This document shows positions 33,931 to 42,019 of a DNA stretch of 64,000 nucleotides, piece after piece. This stretch comes from Deltaproteobacteria bacterium. GTDB lineage: Bacteria > Myxococcota_A > UBA796 > SXON01. The stretch covers positions 16,894 to 80,893 of the forward strand of contig CANKTH010000007.1 in the NCBI GenBank assembly GCA_947486185.1, in the 5' to 3' direction. Made by a program: the position numbers and the translations under genes. The notes below the pieces were generated by a model that was not told the DNA's origin, did not search any database, and saw nothing but the letters and a program-made list of their open reading frames with translations. Within the stretch, counting starts at the first letter, position 1; each line of letters begins with the position of its first letter.

Positions 33931-36900
33931 ATGCCCACCCCCTCGGTGATCGCCGTCCACCTGCGGGCCTTCCGTCTCGAACGCTGCGGCTGGACCGCCG
34001 CGACGCCGGCGGTGCTGATCCACCCGGAGCAGAACGCCGAGCGGGTGGTGGTAGCGACCGAAGCCGCCACCAAGGCGGGCGTCTACGCCGGGCAGACCCT
34101 GGCCGAAGCTCGCGCGACCCTCCCGACCCTCCAGGTGGAACGGCTCGATCCCGCAGCCGAGAGCGCAGATCTCGAGCACCTCGCCCGGCAGCTCGACCGC
34201 TGGTCCCCAGCCGTGATCGTGGTCGAGCCGGACGCCCTCTTGCTCGACGCCCCCGAAACGGAGCTCGACAGCCTACTACCGTCGCTTCGGGCGCGCTTCA
34301 CGCTGCTCGGCCACGACGCGCGTATGGTGGTCGGCCCCGACGCGCGCTCCGCGTTGGTCCTCGCGATTCACCTCGATGCGGACCGGGTCGTCAGCCTCGG
34401 CGAGCTCGCGGGCGCCCTCGCGCCGTTGCCGATCGCCGCGCTGGGGCTCCCGCCTGAGGTGCTGCTCGCTCTCGCGGACGTCGGCGTCGCGACCATTGGC
34501 ACTTTTGCGCGCCTCCCGCTCGCGGCGCTGTGCTCCCGGTACGGCCCCGAGCTCGCCTTGCCCCACGCGATCGCCAACGGCGCGCTCACCCCGGCGCCAC
34601 TGCCGATCCTCGCGCGGGTCGATCCTGTCAGCCCCTCCCTCGATCTTCCCGATGCAATCGACGATCTCGCCGCCGCGGCCTTCGTCCTCCACGGGCTCAC
34701 ACGGGAGCTGGCGCAGCACCTCGCCGAACGGGACGAAGCGGTGTCCTCGCTCGTCCTGGTGCTTCGCCTCGATGGCGGCGGCAGCTTCCGACTCCCGGCC
34801 GGGTTGGGTCGCCCCGTGCGCTCAGCCGACACGCTCTTTCGGGTGTTGACCACCCGGCTGCAGGGGGTGCAGCTCTCCGCTCCTATCACAGGCCTCGCGC
34901 TCACCGAGGTACAACGTTGCCCCTGGATCCCCACCCAGACGGGCGTGCTCGACCGCGCCGATGTGCACGAGGGGCTCGACGAGCTCCGTGCCCGGCTCGC
35001 CGACACCCTCGGCGCGGTGAACGTCGGCCGGCCCCTTGTGGACCCTCACTGGGCTCCGGAAGCGGGTTGGCACCTCGCTCCTCCCGGGACCGCGGAGCCA
35101 GTGGAGTCCCCCGACCTCGAAGACCCCGTCGCGCCGCACGAGCCCGCGCCGCCAACCCGTGAACGTCCGCCCCTCCTCCTGCCCGAGCCCTTGCCAATTG
35201 AGGTGGTAGCGGCGCTTTCGGGCCGCCCCCGTGCCTGGCTGAACCCCGAGCCCGCGCGCGACGCAGAGAGCGCGATCGAGCCGCTCGTGGTGGTGGACGG
35301 CCCCGAGCGCCTCATCGGCGGCTGGTGGTCGTCCCAGTGGGCCCGAGACTATTGGCGCGTATCACTGCCGGATCAGCGTCAGCTCTGGATTTTTCGTCAG
35401 CTTCGCGGTCTCGAACCGGGCGCGGACACCCACGAGTCCACAACGGGGCGACGATGGTTCCTGCACGGCTGGTGGGAAGGCAGCGCCCGAGACGACGCCC
35501 CACGCGCAGTGCCGGCTCCCGGAGCCCGCGTGCTAAGCTTTCCGGGCGCGGTGAGTCCAGCGGGCGCCTCGGACGTCGCGCCTGTCGCCCACCCCCAGCC
35601 GGCGGCCGTGCTTCGTCGTCCGTCCGGACCCCGGGCATATGCCGAGCTATTATGTAGGTCAAATCATTCTTTTCACGAAGGAGCGAGCTTCCCCGAAGAG
35701 CTGGTGGAGACGGCCGCGGCGCTCGGCCTCTCGGCGCTCGCCCTCTCCGATCGCGACGGGGTGTATGGCGCGGTTCGTGCAGCCACGGCAGCCAAAAAAC
35801 ATAAGATGAAACTTATCCATGGCGCGCTGATCACCACCCGCCTCGGGGCGGCGCGGGTGGACCAGGGCGGCGCTTCGGGCTCACTCGTCGCGCTGGTGCA
35901 GGACCTGCACGGTTGGACGCACCTCTGTCGACTCCTGACCGCGGCGCGCGCTGAAGCGCCCAAGGGTCGGGCCGACCTCCCGCTCGCGAAGCTGCTGTCC
36001 GAGAATCAAGGATTGATCCTGATTTTACGCGGGCAATGGCCATCAGCCGCCACGAGGCAGCTCAAAGAGGCCGTCGGTGACCGACTCTACCAGGCCGCGA
36101 GCCATCACTTGCGGCCCGGGGACGCCGAGCGGCTCCACGCTCTGGCCAGAGGCGAGCTCCCGGTAGTCGCGACCAACGACGCGCGAATGCACCAGCCTGC
36201 CCGCCAGGCCCTGGCCGACGCCCTCACCTGCATCCGCCTCGGGCTCACCCTCGACAATGCGGGGAAAAAGCTGGCCGAGAACGCCGAGCGCCACCTCAAG
36301 AGCCCCGAGAAGATGGCGCAACTGTTCCGCGAACACCCCGACATGCTCGCCCGCAGCGTCGAGATCTCGTCGCGTTGCCACTTCACGCTGGACGAGATCA
36401 AGTACCAGTACCCGCGCGAGGTTGTGCCGCCCGCCTACAACCCCGCCACCTGGCTCCGTGAGCTGACCGCCCGCGGCGTGCGCGAGCGCTACGGAGATCG
36501 GCCGCCCAAAGCGGTCGTTGAACGTATCGCGTACGAGCTGGCCGTCATCGAGCGCCTGGACTTCCCCTCCTACTTCCTCACCGTCGAGGACCTCGTCCGC
36601 TTCGCGCGCCAGCGCGGCATCTTGTGTCAGGGCCGCGGGAGCGCGGCCAACTCGGCGGTGTGTTATGTGTTGGGAATCACCGCGGTGGATCCCGACAGCA
36701 CCGAGCTCCTGTTCGAGCGCTTCATCTCGGAGGAGAGGGGTGAGCCCCCCGACATCGACGTCGACTTCGAGCACGAACGCCGCGAAGAGGTGATCCAGTA
36801 CGTCTACGAGAAGTATGGGCGCCACCGGGCCGCGATGGTCAACGAGGTGATCGCCTATCGGGGCAGGATGGCGGCGCGTGATCTCGGAAAGGTGGTCGGG

Positions 36901-38715
36901 CTCGGACCGGACCAGATCGAGGCGATGGCCGTCGGCCTGGATCACTGGGGCAGCGAGCCGCCCTCCCCCGAACGGCTGCGCGAGGCAGGGCTGGATCCAA
37001 CCGACACCCGACTCCAGCTCCTTCAACAACTCGTCAAGCAGATCCAGGGCTTTCCTCGCCACACCTCGATCCACGTGGGGGGCTTCGTCATCTCGGATGG
37101 CCCCCTGGTCGACCGGGTCCCGGTGGAGCCGGCTTCGATGGCGGACCGCCACGTGATCCAGTGGGACAAGGACGACGTGGATCTCGTCCGCTTCGTGAAG
37201 GTCGACTTGCTCGCGCTCGGCATGTTGACCGCGATCCGGAAGTGTTTCGGGATGGTGAGGGAGCAGCCCGGCCTACACTACGACCTGTCCACGGTACCCC
37301 GCGAAGACCCAGCGGTCTACGAGCTTTTATCTCGGGCGGACTCCATTGGGGTTTTCCAGGTCGAGAGTCGCGCCCAACAGTCGATGCTTCCACGGCTCCG
37401 GCCCCAGTGTTTCTACGATCTGGTGATCGAGGTGTCAATCGTCCGGCCCGGCCCGATCCAGGGCGGGATGGTGCATCCATACCTCCGGCGACGTCAGGGG
37501 CTGGAGCCTCCCGAGTACGCAGATCCTCGCCTTGAACCCATATTACGGCGGACACTGGGCGTGCCGATCTTCCAGGAGCAGGTGATGGCGATGGCAGTGG
37601 CCGTCGGCGGATTCACCCCAGGCGAAGCCGATGCGCTACGCCGCGCGATGGGCGCCTGGCGCAAGCGCGGGGGCATGTCGGACCTGACTGAGCGCCTCCT
37701 GAAGAACATGCTGGAGAACGGCATCACGCCCGAATACGCCGAGCGTATCTACAAACAGATCCAGGGCTTCGCGGAGTACGGTTTCCCCGAGTCCCACGCC
37801 GCGTCATTTGCCCATCTGGTCTATGTCTCTTCCTGGTTGAGGGTGCACCACCCTGCCGCCTTCTGCGCGGGCCTGCTCAACGCCCAGCCGATGGGTTTCT
37901 ACGCCCCACGGAGCCTCGTAGCCGACGTTCAACGACACGGCGTCGAGGTCCGGCCGGTGGACGTCACCTGCTCGGAGTGGGACTGTAGCTTGGAGACGGG
38001 CGACGATGGTCCGGCGCTACGATTGGGGCTCCGCCTTGTACGAGGCCTCGCCGAAGCCGCCGGCCGACGCCTCGTCGCGGCGCGTCTCGCACGACCGTTC
38101 ACCGACCTGAGCGACCTCGCTCGGCGCACAGAGCTGGATCGGGGCGCGTTGCGGAAGCTCGCGCGCGCGGACGCGCTCCTGAACCTTGAGCGACGCGTCC
38201 GTCGGGAGGTGAGCTGGGGCATCGACGGCCTGTGGCCGGGGCTGTTCGCCGACCTCTCACGCGAGGAGGACGCCGCCCCCCTGCCCCAAGCGGACGCCGC
38301 CGCGGAGCTTCGCGCCGACTACGACGCGGTCGGCCTCGCGGTGGACGAGCACCCCATCGCGCTCTTGAGAGCGAGCCTGAACCGCAGCGGAGTGCTGCCG
38401 CTGGCGCGACTCACCGACGTGCCAGACGGTAGCCGGGTGACGCTCGCCGGGCTGGTCGCCAGCCGACAGCGCCCCGGCACCGCCTCGGGAGTGGTGTTCC
38501 TGAGCCTGGAAGACGAGACCGGAACTGCAAACGTGGTGGTCTGGCCCAAGCTCTATAGCCGACAGCGGAGGCTCGTCCGCTCTGAACCCCTCGTCCGCGT
38601 GGTGGGCAGGGTCCAGCGCCAGGATGACGCGATCAGCGTGGTCGCGGAGAGTTTCTCAGCGCTTCGGCTAGACGATGTTGGCCCACTGGAGGCCAAGAGC
38701 CGTGACTTCCACTGA
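33931..38715 (+). CDS. Fused ImuB-like Y-family polymerase paralogue and DnaE2-type DNA polymerase III alpha
   Basis: Residues ~1-530: ImuB-like (VVVATEAATKAGVYAGQTLAEARATLPTLQVERLDPAAE...; GLPPEVLLALADVGVATIGTFARLP; GPERLIGGWWSSQWARDYWRVSLPDQRQLWIFRQLRG...WFLHGWWEG). Residues ~560-1594: DnaE2-like (PHP-like AYAELLCRSNHSFHEGASFPEELVETAAALGLSALALSDRDGVYG; ILCQGRGSAANSAVCYVLGIT; PPDIDVDFEHERREEVIQYVYEKYG; VSIVRPGPIQGGMVHPYLRRR; C-terminal OB fold). One uninterrupted frame. Confidence 0.9.
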   Translation: MPTPSVIAVHLRAFRLERCGWTAATPAVLIHPEQNAERVVVATEAATKAGVYAGQTLAEARATLPTLQVERLDPAAESADLEHLARQLDRWSPAVIVVEPDALLLDAPETELDSLLPSLRARFTLLGHDARMVVGPDARSALVLAIHLDADRVVSLGELAGALAPLPIAALGLPPEVLLALADVGVATIGTFARLPLAALCSRYGPELALPHAIANGALTPAPLPILARVDPVSPSLDLPDAIDDLAAAAFVLHGLTRELAQHLAERDEAVSSLVLVLRLDGGGSFRLPAGLGRPVRSADTLFRVLTTRLQGVQLSAPITGLALTEVQRCPWIPTQTGVLDRADVHEGLDELRARLADTLGAVNVGRPLVDPHWAPEAGWHLAPPGTAEPVESPDLEDPVAPHEPAPPTRERPPLLLPEPLPIEVVAALSGRPRAWLNPEPARDAESAIEPLVVVDGPERLIGGWWSSQWARDYWRVSLPDQRQLWIFRQLRGLEPGADTHESTTGRRWFLHGWWEGSARDDAPRAVPAPGARVLSFPGAVSPAGASDVAPVAHPQPAAVLRRPSGPRAYAELLCRSNHSFHEGASFPEELVETAAALGLSALALSDRDGVYGAVRAATAAKKHKMKLIHGALITTRLGAARVDQGGASGSLVALVQDLHGWTHLCRLLTAARAEAPKGRADLPLAKLLSENQGLILILRGQWPSAATRQLKEAVGDRLYQAASHHLRPGDAERLHALARGELPVVATNDARMHQPARQALADALTCIRLGLTLDNAGKKLAENAERHLKSPEKMAQLFREHPDMLARSVEISSRCHFTLDEIKYQYPREVVPPAYNPATWLRELTARGVRERYGDRPPKAVVERIAYELAVIERLDFPSYFLTVEDLVRFARQRGILCQGRGSAANSAVCYVLGITAVDPDSTELLFERFISEERGEPPDIDVDFEHERREEVIQYVYEKYGRHRAAMVNEVIAYRGRMAARDLGKVVGLGPDQIEAMAVGLDHWGSEPPSPERLREAGLDPTDTRLQLLQQLVKQIQGFPRHTSIHVGGFVISDGPLVDRVPVEPASMADRHVIQWDKDDVDLVRFVKVDLLALGMLTAIRKCFGMVREQPGLHYDLSTVPREDPAVYELLSRADSIGVFQVESRAQQSMLPRLRPQCFYDLVIEVSIVRPGPIQGGMVHPYLRRRQGLEPPEYADPRLEPILRRTLGVPIFQEQVMAMAVAVGGFTPGEADALRRAMGAWRKRGGMSDLTERLLKNMLENGITPEYAERIYKQIQGFAEYGFPESHAASFAHLVYVSSWLRVHHPAAFCAGLLNAQPMGFYAPRSLVADVQRHGVEVRPVDVTCSEWDCSLETGDDGPALRLGLRLVRGLAEAAGRRLVAARLARPFTDLSDLARRTELDRGALRKLARADALLNLERRVRREVSWGIDGLWPGLFADLSREEDAAPLPQADAAAELRADYDAVGLAVDEHPIALLRASLNRSGVLPLARLTDVPDGSRVTLAGLVASRQRPGTASGVVFLSLEDETGTANVVVWPKLYSRQRRLVRSEPLVRVVGRVQRQDDAISVVAESFSALRLDDVGPLEAKSRDFH

Positions 38716-38723
38716 CCCGGGGG

Positions 38724-40844
38724 GTGCGATCAATCAAACGCCATCCGGTCGCCGCGAATACGCCCCACCGAGCTACACTGCCGACGGAGGTCGTTGTCGC
38801 CCCTCACCTGCTCCTGCTCTTCGCCTGCAACCCCACCGGGTTGAAGCTGCCGTCCGGCCCGAATCCTGCGGAGTCCCCCGCTCCACTGCCCGCGGAGGTG
38901 CCGGCGCTGCGGCTCAACGAAGTGATGGCGAACAACCAAGGAACGATCCTCGATCCGCGAGGTGGCCGTGCCGACTGGGTCGAGCTCTATAACGGCACGT
39001 CGGAGGCCGTAAATCTCGACGGCTGGACGGTCGCGCAACACTGGAACCCCGCAGGGGCGCACCCGCTTGACGGCCTGGCCCTCGACGCGGGAGGCCACCT
39101 GCTCTTGTGGGCCGACGGCGAGCCCGACCTCGGTCCCGACCACCTGGCGTTTTCGCTCGACAGCGATGGGGACGCTCTCGCGCTCTACGCACCCGGCGGA
39201 ATTCCCGCCGACGGTCTCACCATCGGCAGGTCAGCGGCTGATATTTCCCTCGTTCGAGTGGCCGGTACGCCCGGGTTCTGGAGCCTGAGCGCGGCGCCCA
39301 CCCCGGGCAGCCCCAACCTCTCCACAGTCGAGTTCACCCCGACGGACAGCGACTCCTGGCCGGCGGCCGGGGAGCCCTGCGGGCTCGTGGCCGGTCTCGA
39401 AACGTTCTGGTTCACCGAAGGAGAAACGGTTGAGTTCTCGCTGACGTGCAGCGACACGTTGGCCACCGAGGACGCGACCCTTACGATCGTGTCCGCGCCC
39501 ACGGGCGCGGAGCTTGACGGTGACCTCAAGTCGTTCCGCTGGGTCACCGGCCCGAGCTCGTCTGGCCGTATCGACCTTGTTTTTTCGGTGACTCCCACCG
39601 GAAGCCCGACCGCGGTGCCTCACGCGGAGACCACGACCTTCTGGATCGCCGACAACCCGGATGACCCGGCCAACATACCGGTCGATCCGCTCACCTACAC
39701 TGAGGAGTGGGGCCTGCCCGTGCTCTTCCTCGCCCCCAATGGTGAGCTGGGCTCCGAGTACATCGACGCGACCGTCACCTCCGACGGGGTGGCCTACCCC
39801 GCCCAAGCCAAGCTCCGGGGTGCCAGCAGCCTGTACTACGATAAACAAAGTTATATGCTGGAGTTCAACGCGGATGAGCTCCCCGTTCCGGCGTGGGGGG
39901 TCACCCGGAACCACCTCATCCTGCTCAGCACCTTCGACGACAACAGCTACGTGCGCCAGAAGCTGGTCTACGATCTCTGGGCGGCGATCGCGGACTACTG
40001 GGGCGAGACCCGGCTGACTCCCCGGACACAGTTTGTGGTGCTCTACCTGAACGGCGCCTACCACGGCCTCTACGTCGCCCTCGACCGGGTCGACGACGAA
40101 TTCCTGGGCCAGATGGGCCTTGAGAGCGACAGCGACCTGTACAAGGCGGTCAACCACGACGCCAACTTCTATCTCACCAACTCGAGCGGCGGCCCCAAGA
40201 GCACCCTGCACGACGGCTACACCAAAGAAGAGGGAGACCCGTCTCGTCTCGCTGAACTGGACGCATTTGTCACCTTCACCGGGAACTCCGACGCGCCGAC
40301 GCTGATCGCGGGCGCGCCGGCGTGGTTCGACCTTGAAGAGTTCATGGACTGGTTCCTCCTGGTCCACTACGCCAACTCGGAGGACTCAGCGGGTAAGAAT
40401 GCCTACTTTGCCAAGGTCCCCTACGCCGGCCTCTTCCGTTACGCGCCGTGGGACCACAACCACTCCTGGGGCCAGGGTTGGTACACCTATCGGATCGGGT
40501 CGGAGCACATCAACGACTACGTCTGGACCAACCGTATTTTTTGGGCGATTCAGGAGGACGCGGCCACGGAAGCGGCGCTGTGGGAGCGGTTTGGGGCGAT
40601 GCGCGCCGACGGCCCCTTCGATCCCGAATGGCTCCAGGCCGAGGTGGAGGGGTATTACGCCTTGATCGCGCCATCCGCCGAGCGGGACTGGGAGAAGTGG
40701 GGCGACGCCTACCGGAGCTACGGGGGTTGGGCGTCAAGTCGAGACGCGGCGGGCGACTGGACCGACCACGAAGGCGAAAAGGCCTATCTGTCCGATTGGA
40801 TGGCCGAGCGCGCCGAGCTCTTTGAGCAGCTTCACCCACGCTGA
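38724..40844 (+). CDS. LTD plus CotH-kinase-like lipoprotein
   Basis: LLLLFACNPTG lipobox; LRLNEVMANNQGTILDPRGGRADWVELYNGTSEAVNLDGW (LTD); GAYHGLYVALDRVDDEFLGQMGL...LYKAVNHDANF and WDHNHSWGQ (CotH). True start probably a few dozen nt downstream. Confidence 0.82.
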   Translation: MRSIKRHPVAANTPHRATLPTEVVVAPHLLLLFACNPTGLKLPSGPNPAESPAPLPAEVPALRLNEVMANNQGTILDPRGGRADWVELYNGTSEAVNLDGWTVAQHWNPAGAHPLDGLALDAGGHLLLWADGEPDLGPDHLAFSLDSDGDALALYAPGGIPADGLTIGRSAADISLVRVAGTPGFWSLSAAPTPGSPNLSTVEFTPTDSDSWPAAGEPCGLVAGLETFWFTEGETVEFSLTCSDTLATEDATLTIVSAPTGAELDGDLKSFRWVTGPSSSGRIDLVFSVTPTGSPTAVPHAETTTFWIADNPDDPANIPVDPLTYTEEWGLPVLFLAPNGELGSEYIDATVTSDGVAYPAQAKLRGASSLYYDKQSYMLEFNADELPVPAWGVTRNHLILLSTFDDNSYVRQKLVYDLWAAIADYWGETRLTPRTQFVVLYLNGAYHGLYVALDRVDDEFLGQMGLESDSDLYKAVNHDANFYLTNSSGGPKSTLHDGYTKEEGDPSRLAELDAFVTFTGNSDAPTLIAGAPAWFDLEEFMDWFLLVHYANSEDSAGKNAYFAKVPYAGLFRYAPWDHNHSWGQGWYTYRIGSEHINDYVWTNRIFWAIQEDAATEAALWERFGAMRADGPFDPEWLQAEVEGYYALIAPSAERDWEKWGDAYRSYGGWASSRDAAGDWTDHEGEKAYLSDWMAERAELFEQLHPR

Positions 40845-40873
40845 TCTGGGCACCTCCCGGCGGCGTCCGCGGC

Positions 40874-41959
40874 TCAGGGAGTGGTCCAACCCTCGATCAA
40901 CAAGGACAGGTCCAAGATAAGGTCAGACGAGTCCGCCGACGCCTGGTGCACCTCCACCGCGAGCGTGTTCTCCCCCAGCGCGAACGCGGTAGAATCGAGG
41001 GTATAGGATGTATAAACGAGCTCATCTCCACCAGTTACCGTGTAATCGGCGTAGGTGGAGTAGCTCACATCGCCGTCAGGGAGGTGATGGCGTAGCACCT
41101 CGACACCGTTGAGCCAGACGAGGGCCCCGTCGTCGACCATGAGGTTCAAGCTGACGTTGTAGACGTTGGCGAGGTCGCTGATCTCGTCGAGGCGGAAGGT
41201 GGTGCGAAAGTACGCAGTGGGGCGCTTCTGGTTGGCGTCATCGCCATAACTCAAGGTAGTTGTCTGGTTTTCCCCGTACCCGAGCGGGGCCGTGCCACTC
41301 GCCCAGGCGCTGTCGTCGTATCCAGGCTCACGCCAGATCGTACCCAGATCTTCCCCGAGGTCCTGGTAGCGCCATGTTGCGGCTGAGGACACCGCCTGAA
41401 CGGCAACGAGGGTCACGTCCGCGTTGGCCGCCCCGGGCGTACCGCGGCGCACCGCCGCCCAGTCCGCTGAAGCATCCGGCAGTCGCGCCCACGCAAAATC
41501 TGCGTCGAGCGCAGGGAACAACAGCCAGTCCAACGAAGCGCCATCACGGTCGAAGAGCCCCAGCCCCTCACCGTCGCGCGCGAGGCTGAAAGGGAGGCGG
41601 CCGTCGTCCGAATCGGGATCCCCGCCCATCCAGAGGACCATCCAGGCGCCGGCCGCCAGCGAGCTACCCGCGGGAAAGCGCCATTGGAACGGCTCCGTCC
41701 ACTCGTCGGACACTCCGATGTCGGAGAGGTCGACGGCGGTCGAGTCGGCGTTGTAGATCTCGATCCAGTCGCTGTGAGCACCGTTCGGGTCGACGACACT
41801 GCCCTCGTTCGCAGACATCAGCTCGTTGATCAAGACTCGCGGCGGCAACGGAGAGGTCGCGCTGTCGGGCGGCACCGTCGTGGACTTCGAGTCGGGGGCA
41901 GGCAGCGGAACCAGCGCGGAGGAGGTCGTACACGCGAGACAGAGCCAGGTCCACCACAT
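40874..41959 (-). CDS. LTD-domain lipoprotein
   Basis: MWWTWLCLACTTS lipobox; VLINELMSANEGSVVDPNGAHSDWIEIYNADSTAVDLSD (LTD); C-terminal sugar-binding-like WREPGYDDSAWASGTAPLGYGE. Confidence 0.8.
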   Translation of the reverse strand: MWWTWLCLACTTSSALVPLPAPDSKSTTVPPDSATSPLPPRVLINELMSANEGSVVDPNGAHSDWIEIYNADSTAVDLSDIGVSDEWTEPFQWRFPAGSSLAAGAWMVLWMGGDPDSDDGRLPFSLARDGEGLGLFDRDGASLDWLLFPALDADFAWARLPDASADWAAVRRGTPGAANADVTLVAVQAVSSAATWRYQDLGEDLGTIWREPGYDDSAWASGTAPLGYGENQTTTLSYGDDANQKRPTAYFRTTFRLDEISDLANVYNVSLNLMVDDGALVWLNGVEVLRHHLPDGDVSYSTYADYTVTGGDELVYTSYTLDSTAFALGENTLAVEVHQASADSSDLILDLSLLIEGWTTP

Positions 41960-42019
41960 CTTAGGTAGATAGCCCCGTAGCGCCCTCGCTGCACGCGAAA
42001 GCCCGACGGGTCCGGCGGC

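Noticed and set aside
36043-37152. 369-aa minus-strand ORF
   Set aside because: Antisense to the catalytic part of the DnaE2 half.
39231-40367. 378-aa minus-strand ORF
   Set aside because: Antisense to the CotH/LTD gene.
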